NCBI GenBank assembly: GCA_001304425.1 | Contig: LJTS01000259.1 | Location: 1-7,304, forward strand | DNA: 7,304 bases | Source: Betaproteobacteria bacterium SG8_40 | GTDB taxonomy: Bacteria > Pseudomonadota > Gammaproteobacteria > Burkholderiales > Eutrophovitaceae | Direction of reading: 5' to 3' | Shown here: positions 1 to 5,121 of the stretch, one piece after another | How the letters are laid out: the number at the start of each line of letters is the position of its first letter | How positions within the stretch are numbered: the stretch's first letter is position 1 | Program-made: the position numbers and the translations under genes | The notes under the pieces: generated by a model | What the model was told of the DNA's origin: nothing | Database searches by the model: none | What the model saw: the letters and a program-made list of their open reading frames with translations, nothing else

Positions 1-1
1 T

Positions 2-961
2 GCGTCGCGCACGTTGTTGTTCAATATCCATACGCGCGACTGGGACGACGAGTTACTGGAGTTGTTCCGCGTTCCGCGCTCGCTGTTGCCGCAAGTGGTG
101 GACTCGTCGGGAATATGTGCCGAGACTGACCGTTCGGTATTGGGCGCGTGCATACCGATCGGCGGCATTGCCGGGGATCAGCAGGCGGCGCTGTTCGGAC
201 AGCAGTGTGTCAGGCGGGGCATGGTGAAGAACACCTACGGCACCGGCTGTTTCATGCTGATGCAAACGGGAGACCAGCCGATCAGTTCGCGCTCGAGGCT
301 GTTGACGACAGTGGCCTGGAAAATCGGCGAGCGGGTCGATTACGCACTCGAGGGAAGCGTTTTTGTCGGTGGTGCCGTCGTGCAGTGGCTGCGCGATGGC
401 CTTCGATTGATACGTTCCTCGGGTGAAGTCAATGAGCTTGCCGCAAGCGTAGCGGACAACGGCGGGGTATATTTCGTGCCGGCGTTCGCCGGGCTGGGCG
501 CGCCGCACTGGGACCCGCTGGCCCGTGGCACTGTCATTGGCCTGACCGGCGGCAGCCGCGCCGGCCATCTGGCGCGCGCGGCGATCGAGTCCATTGCGTA
601 TCAGACGGCGGACATACTGCAAGCCATGGAGGCGGATTCGGGCATCGAGGTGACGGAACTGCGTGTAGACGGCGGGGCCAGCCAGAGTGACCTGTTGCTG
701 CAGTTTCAGGCCGACATGCTTGGCGTGCCCGTGGCGCGCCCGAAAAATTATGAGAGTACGGCGCTTGGCGCCGCTTCCCTGGCCGGGCTCGCCGCAGGCT
801 TCTGGCCCGACGCAGGCGTGCTCGAGCGACACTGGCAGCTTGATCGGCGCTTTGAGCCGGAGATGCCACCGGACCAGGCTGACAGGCTCAAGTCGATGTG
901 GCACCGTGCCGTTGCGCGCGCTCGCGACTGGGCGCGTGACGCGGATGCAACTGCAAACTGA
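2..961 (+). CDS. glpK: Glycerol kinase, C-terminal part (5' truncated by window)
   Basis: Glycerol kinase (FGGY family, cytoplasmic) transfers the ATP gamma-phosphate to glycerol, giving sn-glycerol 3-phosphate. The frame is open from base 2, so the gene starts before the window; 319 residues are visible against about 502 in E. coli GlpK, leaving roughly 180 missing. Visible landmarks are ASRTLLFNIHTRDWDD at the left edge, GIAGDQQAALFG with the family's catalytic-base Asp at nt 176-178, the NTYGTGCFML nucleotide-site strand, YALEGSVFVGG, PAFAGLGAPHWDP, ESIAYQT and RVDGGASQSD. The loop before GIAGDQQ reads SVLGACIPI where E. coli has GGTRIPI, so the fructose-1,6-bisphosphate-binding Arg is a Cys here. 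The C-terminal segment also differs from the E. coli enzyme-IIA-glucose contact region. A tiny ORF and a ParA gene follow within 20 bases on the same strand. Confidence 0.96.
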   Translation, partial: ASRTLLFNIHTRDWDDELLELFRVPRSLLPQVVDSSGICAETDRSVLGACIPIGGIAGDQQAALFGQQCVRRGMVKNTYGTGCFMLMQTGDQPISSRSRLLTTVAWKIGERVDYALEGSVFVGGAVVQWLRDGLRLIRSSGEVNELAASVADNGGVYFVPAFAGLGAPHWDPLARGTVIGLTGGSRAGHLARAAIESIAYQTADILQAMEADSGIEVTELRVDGGASQSDLLLQFQADMLGVPVARPKNYESTALGAASLAGLAAGFWPDAGVLERHWQLDRRFEPEMPPDQADRLKSMWHRAVARARDWARDADATAN

Positions 962-966
962 TTCTC

Positions 967-973
967 GAGGTGA
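967..973 (+). promoter_or_regulatory. Shine-Dalgarno for the 22-codon ORF
   Basis: GAGGTGA lies seven bases before the ATG at 981, just after the glpK stop. It is the only strong ribosome-binding site in the glpK-parA junction and supports initiation at 981 rather than directly at the ParA start at 1049, which has only a poor purine stretch upstream. Confidence 0.55.
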
Positions 974-980
974 CTCCGTC

Positions 981-1049
981 ATGACCGCACCAATTGACGC
1001 CTTGCTCCAGGACCTGAACCGGGGAAAGGCCGCGCACGGTAGCGCCTGA
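981..1049 (+). CDS. 22-residue micropeptide ORF coupled to ParA
   Basis: ATG at 981, 22 sense codons, TGA at 1047-1049. The last base of the stop is the first base of the ParA ATG (TGATG), the classic arrangement for translational coupling by re-initiation. A good GAGGTGA site precedes it. The peptide begins MTAPIDALLQDLNRG and ends in a short basic, Ala/Gly-rich tail (K16, H19); residues 3-13 could form an amphipathic helix. I do not recognise a family. It may be a leader that delivers ribosomes to parA, or a small ParA partner: in known ParA systems a short basic peptide at the N-terminus of ParB-like partners stimulates the ATPase. Either role is inference. It could also be chance, since such a short ORF carries little coding evidence. 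Confidence 0.45.
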   Translation: MTAPIDALLQDLNRGKAAHGSA

Positions 1050-1858
1050 TGGCAAAGATCGCGATCTTCAATCAGAAAGGCGGCGTCGGAAAGACGACCA
1101 CGTCGCTCAATCTCTGTGCCGCGCTGGCGCGACAGGGTTACAACCCGTTAAGCATCGACCTCGACCCGCAGGCCCACCTTTCCTATGTTTGCGGGGCGCG
1201 CGTCGACAACCCCGAGGATTCGGTGTTCAGCTTCTTCGACCAGGCCAAACCGCTCACGCAGTTGATTCGACCGGCGCATGGCGGCTGGCTGGTCATCCCG
1301 GCCCATTTCGAACTCTCCAAGGTTGACACCAAGTTCGGCAAGGGCCCCAACGTTCTCAATCGTCTGAATCTCGGGATCGTCAAGGAGAACCTCAACACCG
1401 GGCGGCCGATCCTCATTGACTGTTGCCCGATGCTTGGCGTTCTGAGCCTGTCCGCGATCCTCGCGTCGGACCGGGTGCTGATCCCCGTGTCTACGGACTA
1501 TCTCGCCGTGCAAGGCGTCATCGCTGTGGAGAAAACCCTCAGAGCCCTGGAACACGTCCTCAAGCGGCGGGTAAATCGCCGCTACGTAGTGACGCGTTTT
1601 GACTCGCGCCGCAAGATGTCGCACGACATTTTCAGTTCGCTCAAGGACCGCTACGGCGATGAAATCTGCTCAACCCGGATTTCCGAGAACGTGGCCGTCG
1701 CGGAAAGTCCCGCTTCCGAAAAAGACGTGTTCTCGCACGCGCCGGGTAGCCGCGGGGCAGCCGATTACGACGCCCTGATGCGCGAGTTGATCGAAACCGG
1801 GTTTATCGAGAGCCGTGACCCGGCAGACGTCGCGACCGACGCTCAACCGGGCGAATGA
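1049..1858 (+). CDS. Orphan ParA/MinD-family ATPase
   Basis: A 269-residue deviant-Walker P-loop ATPase of the ParA type, which dimerises on ATP, usually binds DNA or membrane non-specifically, and positions a cargo. The deviant Walker A is KGGVGKTT at residues 10-17 (signature Lys10, P-loop Lys15). The Walker A' segment is SIDLDPQAH around residues 35-43, and the Walker B strand PILIDCCP ends near Asp124. There is no N-terminal helix-turn-helix, so it is the short, non-autorepressing ParA type. Basic patches (KRRVNRR, SRRK) lie in the C-terminal half and could contact DNA. The last 15 or so residues look disordered. No ParB gene or obvious parS cluster follows; the next gene points the other way. 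This argues for an orphan positioning ATPase rather than the chromosomal ParAB. It is probably coexpressed with the tiny ORF upstream and perhaps with glpK. The cargo is unknown. Confidence 0.9.
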   Translation: MAKIAIFNQKGGVGKTTTSLNLCAALARQGYNPLSIDLDPQAHLSYVCGARVDNPEDSVFSFFDQAKPLTQLIRPAHGGWLVIPAHFELSKVDTKFGKGPNVLNRLNLGIVKENLNTGRPILIDCCPMLGVLSLSAILASDRVLIPVSTDYLAVQGVIAVEKTLRALEHVLKRRVNRRYVVTRFDSRRKMSHDIFSSLKDRYGDEICSTRISENVAVAESPASEKDVFSHAPGSRGAADYDALMRELIETGFIESRDPADVATDAQPGE

Positions 1859-1864
1859 AGGAAT

Positions 1865-1899
1865 AAGCCGGCCGGGCCGCAGCTTGTTCCTGGCTTTTT
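1865..1899 (+). terminator. Possible intrinsic terminator after ParA
   Basis: AAGCCGG (1865-1871) can pair with CCTGGCTT (1889-1896) with one bulged T. The run TTTTT at 1895-1899 overlaps the 3' arm. It begins 7 bases after the ParA stop. The loop is long (17 bases) and the T run short, so this is a weak call. Confidence 0.3.
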
Positions 1900-1963
1900 C
1901 CGGCAGGCCCGACGCCGAAGCAACTGCCGCCGGCGACGATACGCTCGCTCCCGGAAGCCCGCG

Positions 1964-2206
1964 TCAGTCCTTGTCCTCGGGCGTGCGCGAAATCATGGAA
2001 ATGATGTTTTCGAAGTTGATGTCGTCCTCGCGCACGGTGGGGAGCACTTCCCTGCATTCGAGGATCTCGCAGTGCGGGTACATTTGCGTGATCCGCCGCT
2101 CCGCCTCGCTACGGTCGCGCGCCTGAACGAGCAGGTTGTCCACCGGCAGCCCGCTGCGCGTACGGATTTTCAGTGCGAACTTGATCATCTGGGTGGGGGG
2201 CGTCAT
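1964..2206 (-). CDS. Small conserved-looking hypothetical protein (80 aa)
   Basis: Reading leftwards from the ATG at 2206, this gives 80 residues ending PEDKD. The core is MIKFALKIRTRSGLPVDN, then a LLVQARDRSEAERRITQMYPHCEILEC segment, then an acidic stretch with EDDINFENIISMISR. The strand-helix-strand pattern (IKFALKIRT / RSEAERRITQMYP / CEILECREV) looks like a compact alpha-beta fold with two cysteines. From memory it resembles short uncharacterised gammaproteobacterial proteins of about 75 residues, but I cannot name a Pfam family and assign no function. Start choice: the frame could open at 2308, but residues between there and 2206 are Ala/Arg/Pro-rich and unlike protein. ATG 2206 sits seven bases after a minus-strand TAGAAT, and ATG 2188 (74 aa) is the alternative. 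None of the starts has a Shine-Dalgarno. It converges with ParA, with 105 bases between stops. Confidence 0.7.
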   Translation of the reverse strand: MTPPTQMIKFALKIRTRSGLPVDNLLVQARDRSEAERRITQMYPHCEILECREVLPTVREDDINFENIISMISRTPEDKD

Positions 2207-2213
2207 CCGGGCG

Positions 2214-2219
2214 ATTCTA
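2214..2219 (-). promoter_or_regulatory. Candidate -10 box, minus strand (leaderless start)
   Basis: On the minus strand TAGAAT is followed by seven bases and then the ATG at 2206, so transcription would begin at or next to the start codon. This fits the absence of a ribosome-binding site. No good -35 hexamer is present at 16-18 bases, which keeps confidence low. Confidence 0.3.
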
Positions 2220-2248
2220 GCGGCTGGCGCCGCGGCGGGCCAGCGGGG

Positions 2249-2289
2249 CAACCGCTGGCTGGCTTGTTCGGCCCGTGACAACCGCTGGC
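2249..2289. repeat. 11-bp direct repeat, 30-bp period
   Basis: CAACCGCTGGC occurs exactly at 2249-2259 and again at 2279-2289, a 30-base register close to three helical turns. A third, shorter match to its GCTGGC core lies at 2223-2228, 31 bases further left. The second full copy overlaps the spacer of the plus-strand promoter candidate and the first lies just upstream, so they could be operator half-sites for a regulator bound on one face of the DNA. Chance repetition in GC-rich DNA is not excluded. Confidence 0.4.
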
Positions 2290-2302
2290 GCGGCGTTAGA
2301 AT
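2275..2302 (+). promoter_or_regulatory. Candidate sigma70 promoter toward pal region
   Basis: GTGACA (2275-2280), a 16-base spacer, then TAGAAT (2297-2302): five of six matches to each consensus hexamer. Start of transcription would be near 2309. That lies about 310 bases before the pal start, so the product would be either a long pal leader or a separate small RNA. Confidence 0.4.
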
Positions 2303-2392
2303 AGGCATCTAGCGCTTTTGGGCAGAATCGCGGTCACTCCGTATGTCGCCCGGTCAGGAAATCAATCGGCCAGAGTTGTGCTGCTGCAAACG

Positions 2393-2501
2393 GCTAACGC
2401 GGTTAGCGCGCTTGTTGCATTTGGCGCCGGACAGCCCGGTGGGCTGGGGTCTGCGACCAAATCCGATCCGGAATCATCTGCTGGCGGCTTGCGTCGCGAG
2501 C
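2393..2501 (+). other. Cluster of short three-base-loop hairpins
   Basis: Four inverted repeats with three-base loops follow one another: GCTAAC-GCG-GTTAGC (2393-2407), CAGCCC-GGT-GGGCTG (2432-2446), GGTC-TGC-GACC (2448-2458) and GCTTGC-GTC-GCGAGC (2487-2501, one G-T wobble). No T run follows any of them, so they do not look like terminators. They lie downstream of the 2275-2302 promoter candidate and could structure a leader or small RNA. Confidence 0.35.
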
Positions 2502-2551
2502 GGCCGTGATTTCCACCAGGCGATGCGACGGGTTTCAGGAGTTTCGGCATC

Positions 2552-2560
2552 TGCTAGGCT
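2552..2560 (+). promoter_or_regulatory. Candidate extended -10 for pal
   Basis: TGCTAGGCT is an extended -10 (TGN followed by TAGGCT) about 60 bases before the pal ATG. Upstream, TTTCAG at 2533-2538 is a poor -35 at 16 bases. Extended -10 elements can work with a weak -35, so this is a reasonable pal promoter with a 5' leader of about 50 bases. Confidence 0.4.
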
Positions 2561-2605
2561 TCAATCCATGCGTATCCCGTGGTTTCGGATGCGCGGCAAT
2601 ATTTT

Positions 2606-2613
2606 GGAAGGTG
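2606..2613 (+). promoter_or_regulatory. Ribosome-binding site fixing the pal start
   Basis: GGAAGGTG sits at ideal distance before ATG 2620. It decides the start: the same frame is open back to a GTG at 2506, but only initiation at 2620 gives a proper lipoprotein signal peptide. Confidence 0.75.
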
Positions 2614-2619
2614 AATACT

Positions 2620-3579
2620 ATGTTTTCTTCGTTACGTCGTTATTCGGTTGTGCTGCTGGCTTTGATCCTGACCGCGAGCCTTGCCGCATGTTCGAGCACG
2701 AGCACGAGTTCCGGAGCCAGTCGCGCGACAACGACCGAAGGCGCGACGGCAGGCCAACAGCAGGCAGCCGAAGATGTGCAGGAAACGGCGGATGCCGCGG
2801 ACGCGCCATCGGACGCGCAAGCACCCGTTGAGCCGCCGGTGATACAGCAGCTCGACGCAGAGTCCGACGAGGCTTCTGCCGGCACGGAACCGGAGACCGG
2901 TGCCGTCGACGAAATCGCCGTTTTCCCTGAACAGCGTTACGAAATCCCGGCGGAAGACGCCATGGAGGGCGACAGCGAGGCGGCAGCGGAAATCGAACGC
3001 CTGCGGCGTGAGCTTGCGGCGACCGAGTCGGAACTCGACCGGATGCGTGATGAGCAGACCGCGCCGGACTACGAGAGCGGGCAAGCCGGTTCTTCGGCGG
3101 GCGGTGCGGAACGGGGTGGTGCGTCCACCGGCGAAGCCGGGCAGGATGACTACGCAGATCGCGCGGATTCGTCCGGCGATGCGGATGCAATGGACGGGGC
3201 TGCGTCCGGTGGATCGGGCGTGTCTGGCGGTGAAGCGGACCTGCCCGGAAAACCGGCCGAGTTCAGCATCTATTTCGGCTACGACGAAAGCAGCTTTGAC
3301 AGTCGCTTCGAACCCGTCATCGTAGCGCATGCCGAATTTCTGATGGCAAACCCCGGGTTGCAAGTCGAGATTCAGGGTAATTGCGATGAACGGGGCAGCC
3401 GCGAATACAACATCGCTCTGGGGCAACGGCGCGCCGAGGCAGTCAGGCGCGCGCTCGAGTTACTGGGTGTCCGGGGCGATCGCATCAACACGGTGAGTTT
3501 CGGCGCGGAAAAGCCGGTCGCTTTTGGCAGGGACGAGGACAGCTATCGCTTGAACCGCCGTGCTGACATTGTTTACTGA
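2620..3579 (+). CDS. pal: Pal-type peptidoglycan-associated lipoprotein with long acidic linker
   Basis: A 319-residue outer-membrane lipoprotein that should bind peptidoglycan non-covalently, as Pal does in the Tol-Pal system. Residues 1-23 form a signal peptide (MFSSLRRY then a hydrophobic run) ending in the lipobox LAAC with Cys24; Ser25 at +2 is compatible with outer-membrane sorting. Residues 25 to about 212 are Ala/Gly/Ser/Asp/Glu-rich and probably disordered, interrupted by a short charged coiled coil at about 120-146 (EIERLRRELAATESELDRMR). The OmpA-like domain spans about 213-319: AEFSIYFGYDESSFD, IQGNCDERGSREYN with the diaminopimelate-binding Asp near 256, GQRRA with the partner Arg near 271, and the typical NRRADIVY end. 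E. coli Pal is only 173 residues, so the linker is the unusual part. No tolB lies upstream; a CpoB-like gene follows, as in tol operons. It could be a second Pal paralogue rather than the housekeeping one. Confidence 0.88.
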   Translation: MFSSLRRYSVVLLALILTASLAACSSTSTSSGASRATTTEGATAGQQQAAEDVQETADAADAPSDAQAPVEPPVIQQLDAESDEASAGTEPETGAVDEIAVFPEQRYEIPAEDAMEGDSEAAAEIERLRRELAATESELDRMRDEQTAPDYESGQAGSSAGGAERGGASTGEAGQDDYADRADSSGDADAMDGAASGGSGVSGGEADLPGKPAEFSIYFGYDESSFDSRFEPVIVAHAEFLMANPGLQVEIQGNCDERGSREYNIALGQRRAEAVRRALELLGVRGDRINTVSFGAEKPVAFGRDEDSYRLNRRADIVY

Positions 3580-3625
3580 AATGCCGGTTTCGTCGCAGCG
3601 GTCAATTGTTCTCGCGGCGTCGCGC

Positions 3626-3650
3626 CGGTCCGGTACCGGCGGCCGGACCG
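3626..3650 (+). other. Perfect 8-bp inverted repeat after pal
   Basis: CGGTCCGG (3626-3633) and CCGGACCG (3643-3650) form a perfect 8-pair stem with a nine-base loop, 47 bases after the pal stop. No T run follows, so it is not a standard terminator. It could attenuate read-through, stabilise the pal message 3' end, or be a dyad binding site. Confidence 0.4.
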
Positions 3651-3719
3651 TGGCGCAAAGGACCTCTGGCGCACCGCTCACGATTGGGGCGGCTCCAGTG
3701 CAACCGGTTTTGACGAGAC

Positions 3720-3734
3720 GGGCGCGATGCGCCC
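3720..3734 (+). other. Tight GC hairpin before the CpoB-like gene
   Basis: GGGCGC-GAT-GCGCCC is a perfect six-pair stem with a three-base loop. It ends two bases before a GTG at 3737 and just before the open frame of the CpoB-like gene begins at 3741. If translation starts in this area the stem would cover the usual Shine-Dalgarno position. Confidence 0.35.
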
Positions 3735-3788
3735 ACGTGACGAAGTTGTCTTTCGCTGTCTGACCCGGAACAGGCCCGGGCGGACGAG

Positions 3789-4961
3789 GTGCGCCGTCAG
3801 CGGCGTGAAATTGCACAACTACGCGAGCAGCTTGCTGCCGATCGCAGCCGGAACGAGGCAGAGACGGCGCGCGCCGAGGCTGCGGCACTCGAAGCGCAAG
3901 CGAGTATCACTGCACTGCAAAAGGAGTTGGCAGAAGTCCGGACACGGGCAGACACCGCATCCGCCCAGTCGAACCAGGCGTTGGCGACCGCGACGGAATT
4001 CCTCTCCAACCTGGTGGCCGCGCGCGAGGAGCAGCGGGTCAGCGTCGAACGCAACCTGCAAAGCTTCAACGCGCTGGACCGCCGGCTCAGGGAAACGGAG
4101 GGCCGTATCTCGGAGGCCGATCAGCGGCGCCAGGCCGATCTGGCGCAAACGGGCAGCCGTTCTGCGGAACTGGAGTCCGGTCTGCAGCGCACAGATCAGG
4201 GCCTGGCACAACTGCGTTTGCAACTCGCCGATCTGATCAGGGAGAACGAGCGCACGCGCGCCGCGATCGACTCGGGTCCGATGTTGCGGATGCTGCGCGA
4301 TCTCGAGGCGACGCAACACGAGACCACGATATTGCGTGGTCTTGTTGAGGAGTTGCAGCGCGAACAACAGGAAAGCCGCAAACGCCTGCAAGACTATTAC
4401 GTGGATCTCGATACGCGCATCCAGGCGTTACAGGACAGGCAGCGAGAGCAGCGGCCGGACGACGTCCAGGGCTTTGGCGGAGACGGTGATCCTGCCCCCG
4501 GCGCAACTTCCGCTCTGGACTCCCGGGGTGACGAAGCAGCCGGCGATTTGTCTGATGACATCCTGAAGTCGGGCGAACTAGGTCAATCGGCGGGCGAGTT
4601 GCTGGAGGCGTTCGAGGAAGAGTTGCAACGGCAGGGCATCGAGGATGGGTTGGCGGCACCATCGGATGCCGCATCGCCGGAGGCGATGTCCGGTGATGCC
4701 ACTGCCGCGATAACCTCCGCCCGGGATGCGGATGCCGGCGGCGGTTTCCCCGCAACGCAGGACTCCGAAAGCGTACCCGGCGTTGTCAGTACCATCGACT
4801 CGGCGCCGGCGGTGATGTTCGACCACGGGGATGCCGGCGAGACGGGTTCGGGCACGGGCGCGGACCTCGTCGAACCCCTGCCTGTGACAACGCATGGGGT
4901 CATCATCACTGACTGGACCGCCGGCTCGCTGCTGGCGTTGCCGGACAGCGCCCTGGAGTAG
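3789..4961 (+). CDS. CpoB/YbgF-like coiled-coil protein lacking TPRs; 5' end uncertain
   Basis: From GTG 3789 this gives 390 residues. Residues 1 to about 222 are almost continuous heptad-type coiled coil (RRQRREIAQLREQLAADR onwards). The segment at about 164-215 (MLRMLRDLE, ILRGLVEELQ, then YYVDLDTRIQAL) strongly resembles the trimerising helix of CpoB/YbgF (TolA-binding family), which coordinates peptidoglycan synthesis with Tol-Pal in the periplasm; its place after pal agrees. The remaining 165 or so residues are acidic, Gly/Ala/Ser/Asp-rich and probably disordered. The TPR domain that ends normal CpoB is absent, and no other frame supplies it. The start is poor: no signal peptide and a weak ribosome-binding site. 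The frame is open from 3741 and reads CLSLSDPEQARADEV in phase with the coil, but has no ATG, GTG or TTG there. A GTG at 3737 in another frame reads MTKLSFAV then stops. A frameshift or lost exporter signal is plausible. Confidence 0.65.
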   Translation: MRRQRREIAQLREQLAADRSRNEAETARAEAAALEAQASITALQKELAEVRTRADTASAQSNQALATATEFLSNLVAAREEQRVSVERNLQSFNALDRRLRETEGRISEADQRRQADLAQTGSRSAELESGLQRTDQGLAQLRLQLADLIRENERTRAAIDSGPMLRMLRDLEATQHETTILRGLVEELQREQQESRKRLQDYYVDLDTRIQALQDRQREQRPDDVQGFGGDGDPAPGATSALDSRGDEAAGDLSDDILKSGELGQSAGELLEAFEEELQRQGIEDGLAAPSDAASPEAMSGDATAAITSARDADAGGGFPATQDSESVPGVVSTIDSAPAVMFDHGDAGETGSGTGADLVEPLPVTTHGVIITDWTAGSLLALPDSALE

Positions 4962-5121
4962 CTTGCCGGGTGGTCCGCATTGAACAACACCGTTGCATTG
5001 ATACGACCGTCCGGCGGGTTTGTCTCGCCGCGGCACCGGTGCGGTTGGCGGTTTCCGCGAAGCGGTGGGGCGGACGCCTGTCGTGCGCAACGCGCAACCT
5101 TCCGGCAGCCAGTGAGCTTGC

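Larger units (their letters stand above)
2207..2619. other. Non-coding divergent region upstream of pal
   Basis: This 413-base stretch separates the small minus-strand gene from pal. Open frames across it have low-complexity or Arg/Cys-rich translations and no ribosome-binding sites, so I treat it as non-coding. It holds a minus-strand -10 near 2214, an 11-base direct repeat (2249-2259 and 2279-2289), a plus-strand promoter candidate at 2275-2302, a run of tight hairpins between 2393 and 2501, an extended -10 at 2552-2560 and the pal ribosome-binding site at 2606-2613. I found no tRNA: the T-loop-like string near 2558-2568 lacks the partner arms. A small structured RNA made from the promoter near 2300 is possible but unproven. 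Confidence 0.5.

Noticed and set aside
53..982. 309-codon open frame antisense to glpK
   Set aside because: It mirrors the glpK coding frame in GC-rich DNA; the translation is Arg/His/Gln-rich without domain motifs, while the plus strand is unmistakable glycerol kinase.
2207..2308. N-terminal extension of the small minus-strand protein to ATG 2308
   Set aside because: The extra 34 residues are Ala/Arg/Pro-rich, unlike the ordered core, and there is no ribosome-binding site; it also overlaps the plus-strand promoter candidate.
2550..2575. tRNA T-arm-like string GGCTTCAATCC
   Set aside because: No matching T-stem, anticodon arm or acceptor stem can be built around it.
2506..2619. Upstream extension of pal to GTG 2506
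   Set aside because: It would bury the lipoprotein signal peptide 38 residues inside the protein. The strong GGAAGGTG site and lipobox spacing fix the start at 2620.
2343..2831. 162-codon plus-strand frame before and into pal
   Set aside because: Overlaps the pal signal sequence in another frame, with Cys/Arg-rich composition and no ribosome-binding site.
2632..3426. 264-codon open frame antisense to pal
   Set aside because: Arg/Cys-rich translation without motifs. It is a compositional shadow of the low-complexity pal linker.
3560..3763. 67-codon frame between pal and the coiled-coil gene
   Set aside because: Begins inside pal, has no ribosome-binding site, and its translation is Ser/Arg/Thr-rich without hydrophobic signal or motif. 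Only its last eight codons (GTG 3737) were kept as a possible frameshifted signal-peptide start.
4980..5001. Promoter-like TTGAAC with downstream TACGAC before livG
   Set aside because: Three of six matches in the -10 and four of six in the -35 are too weak to list as a separate feature.
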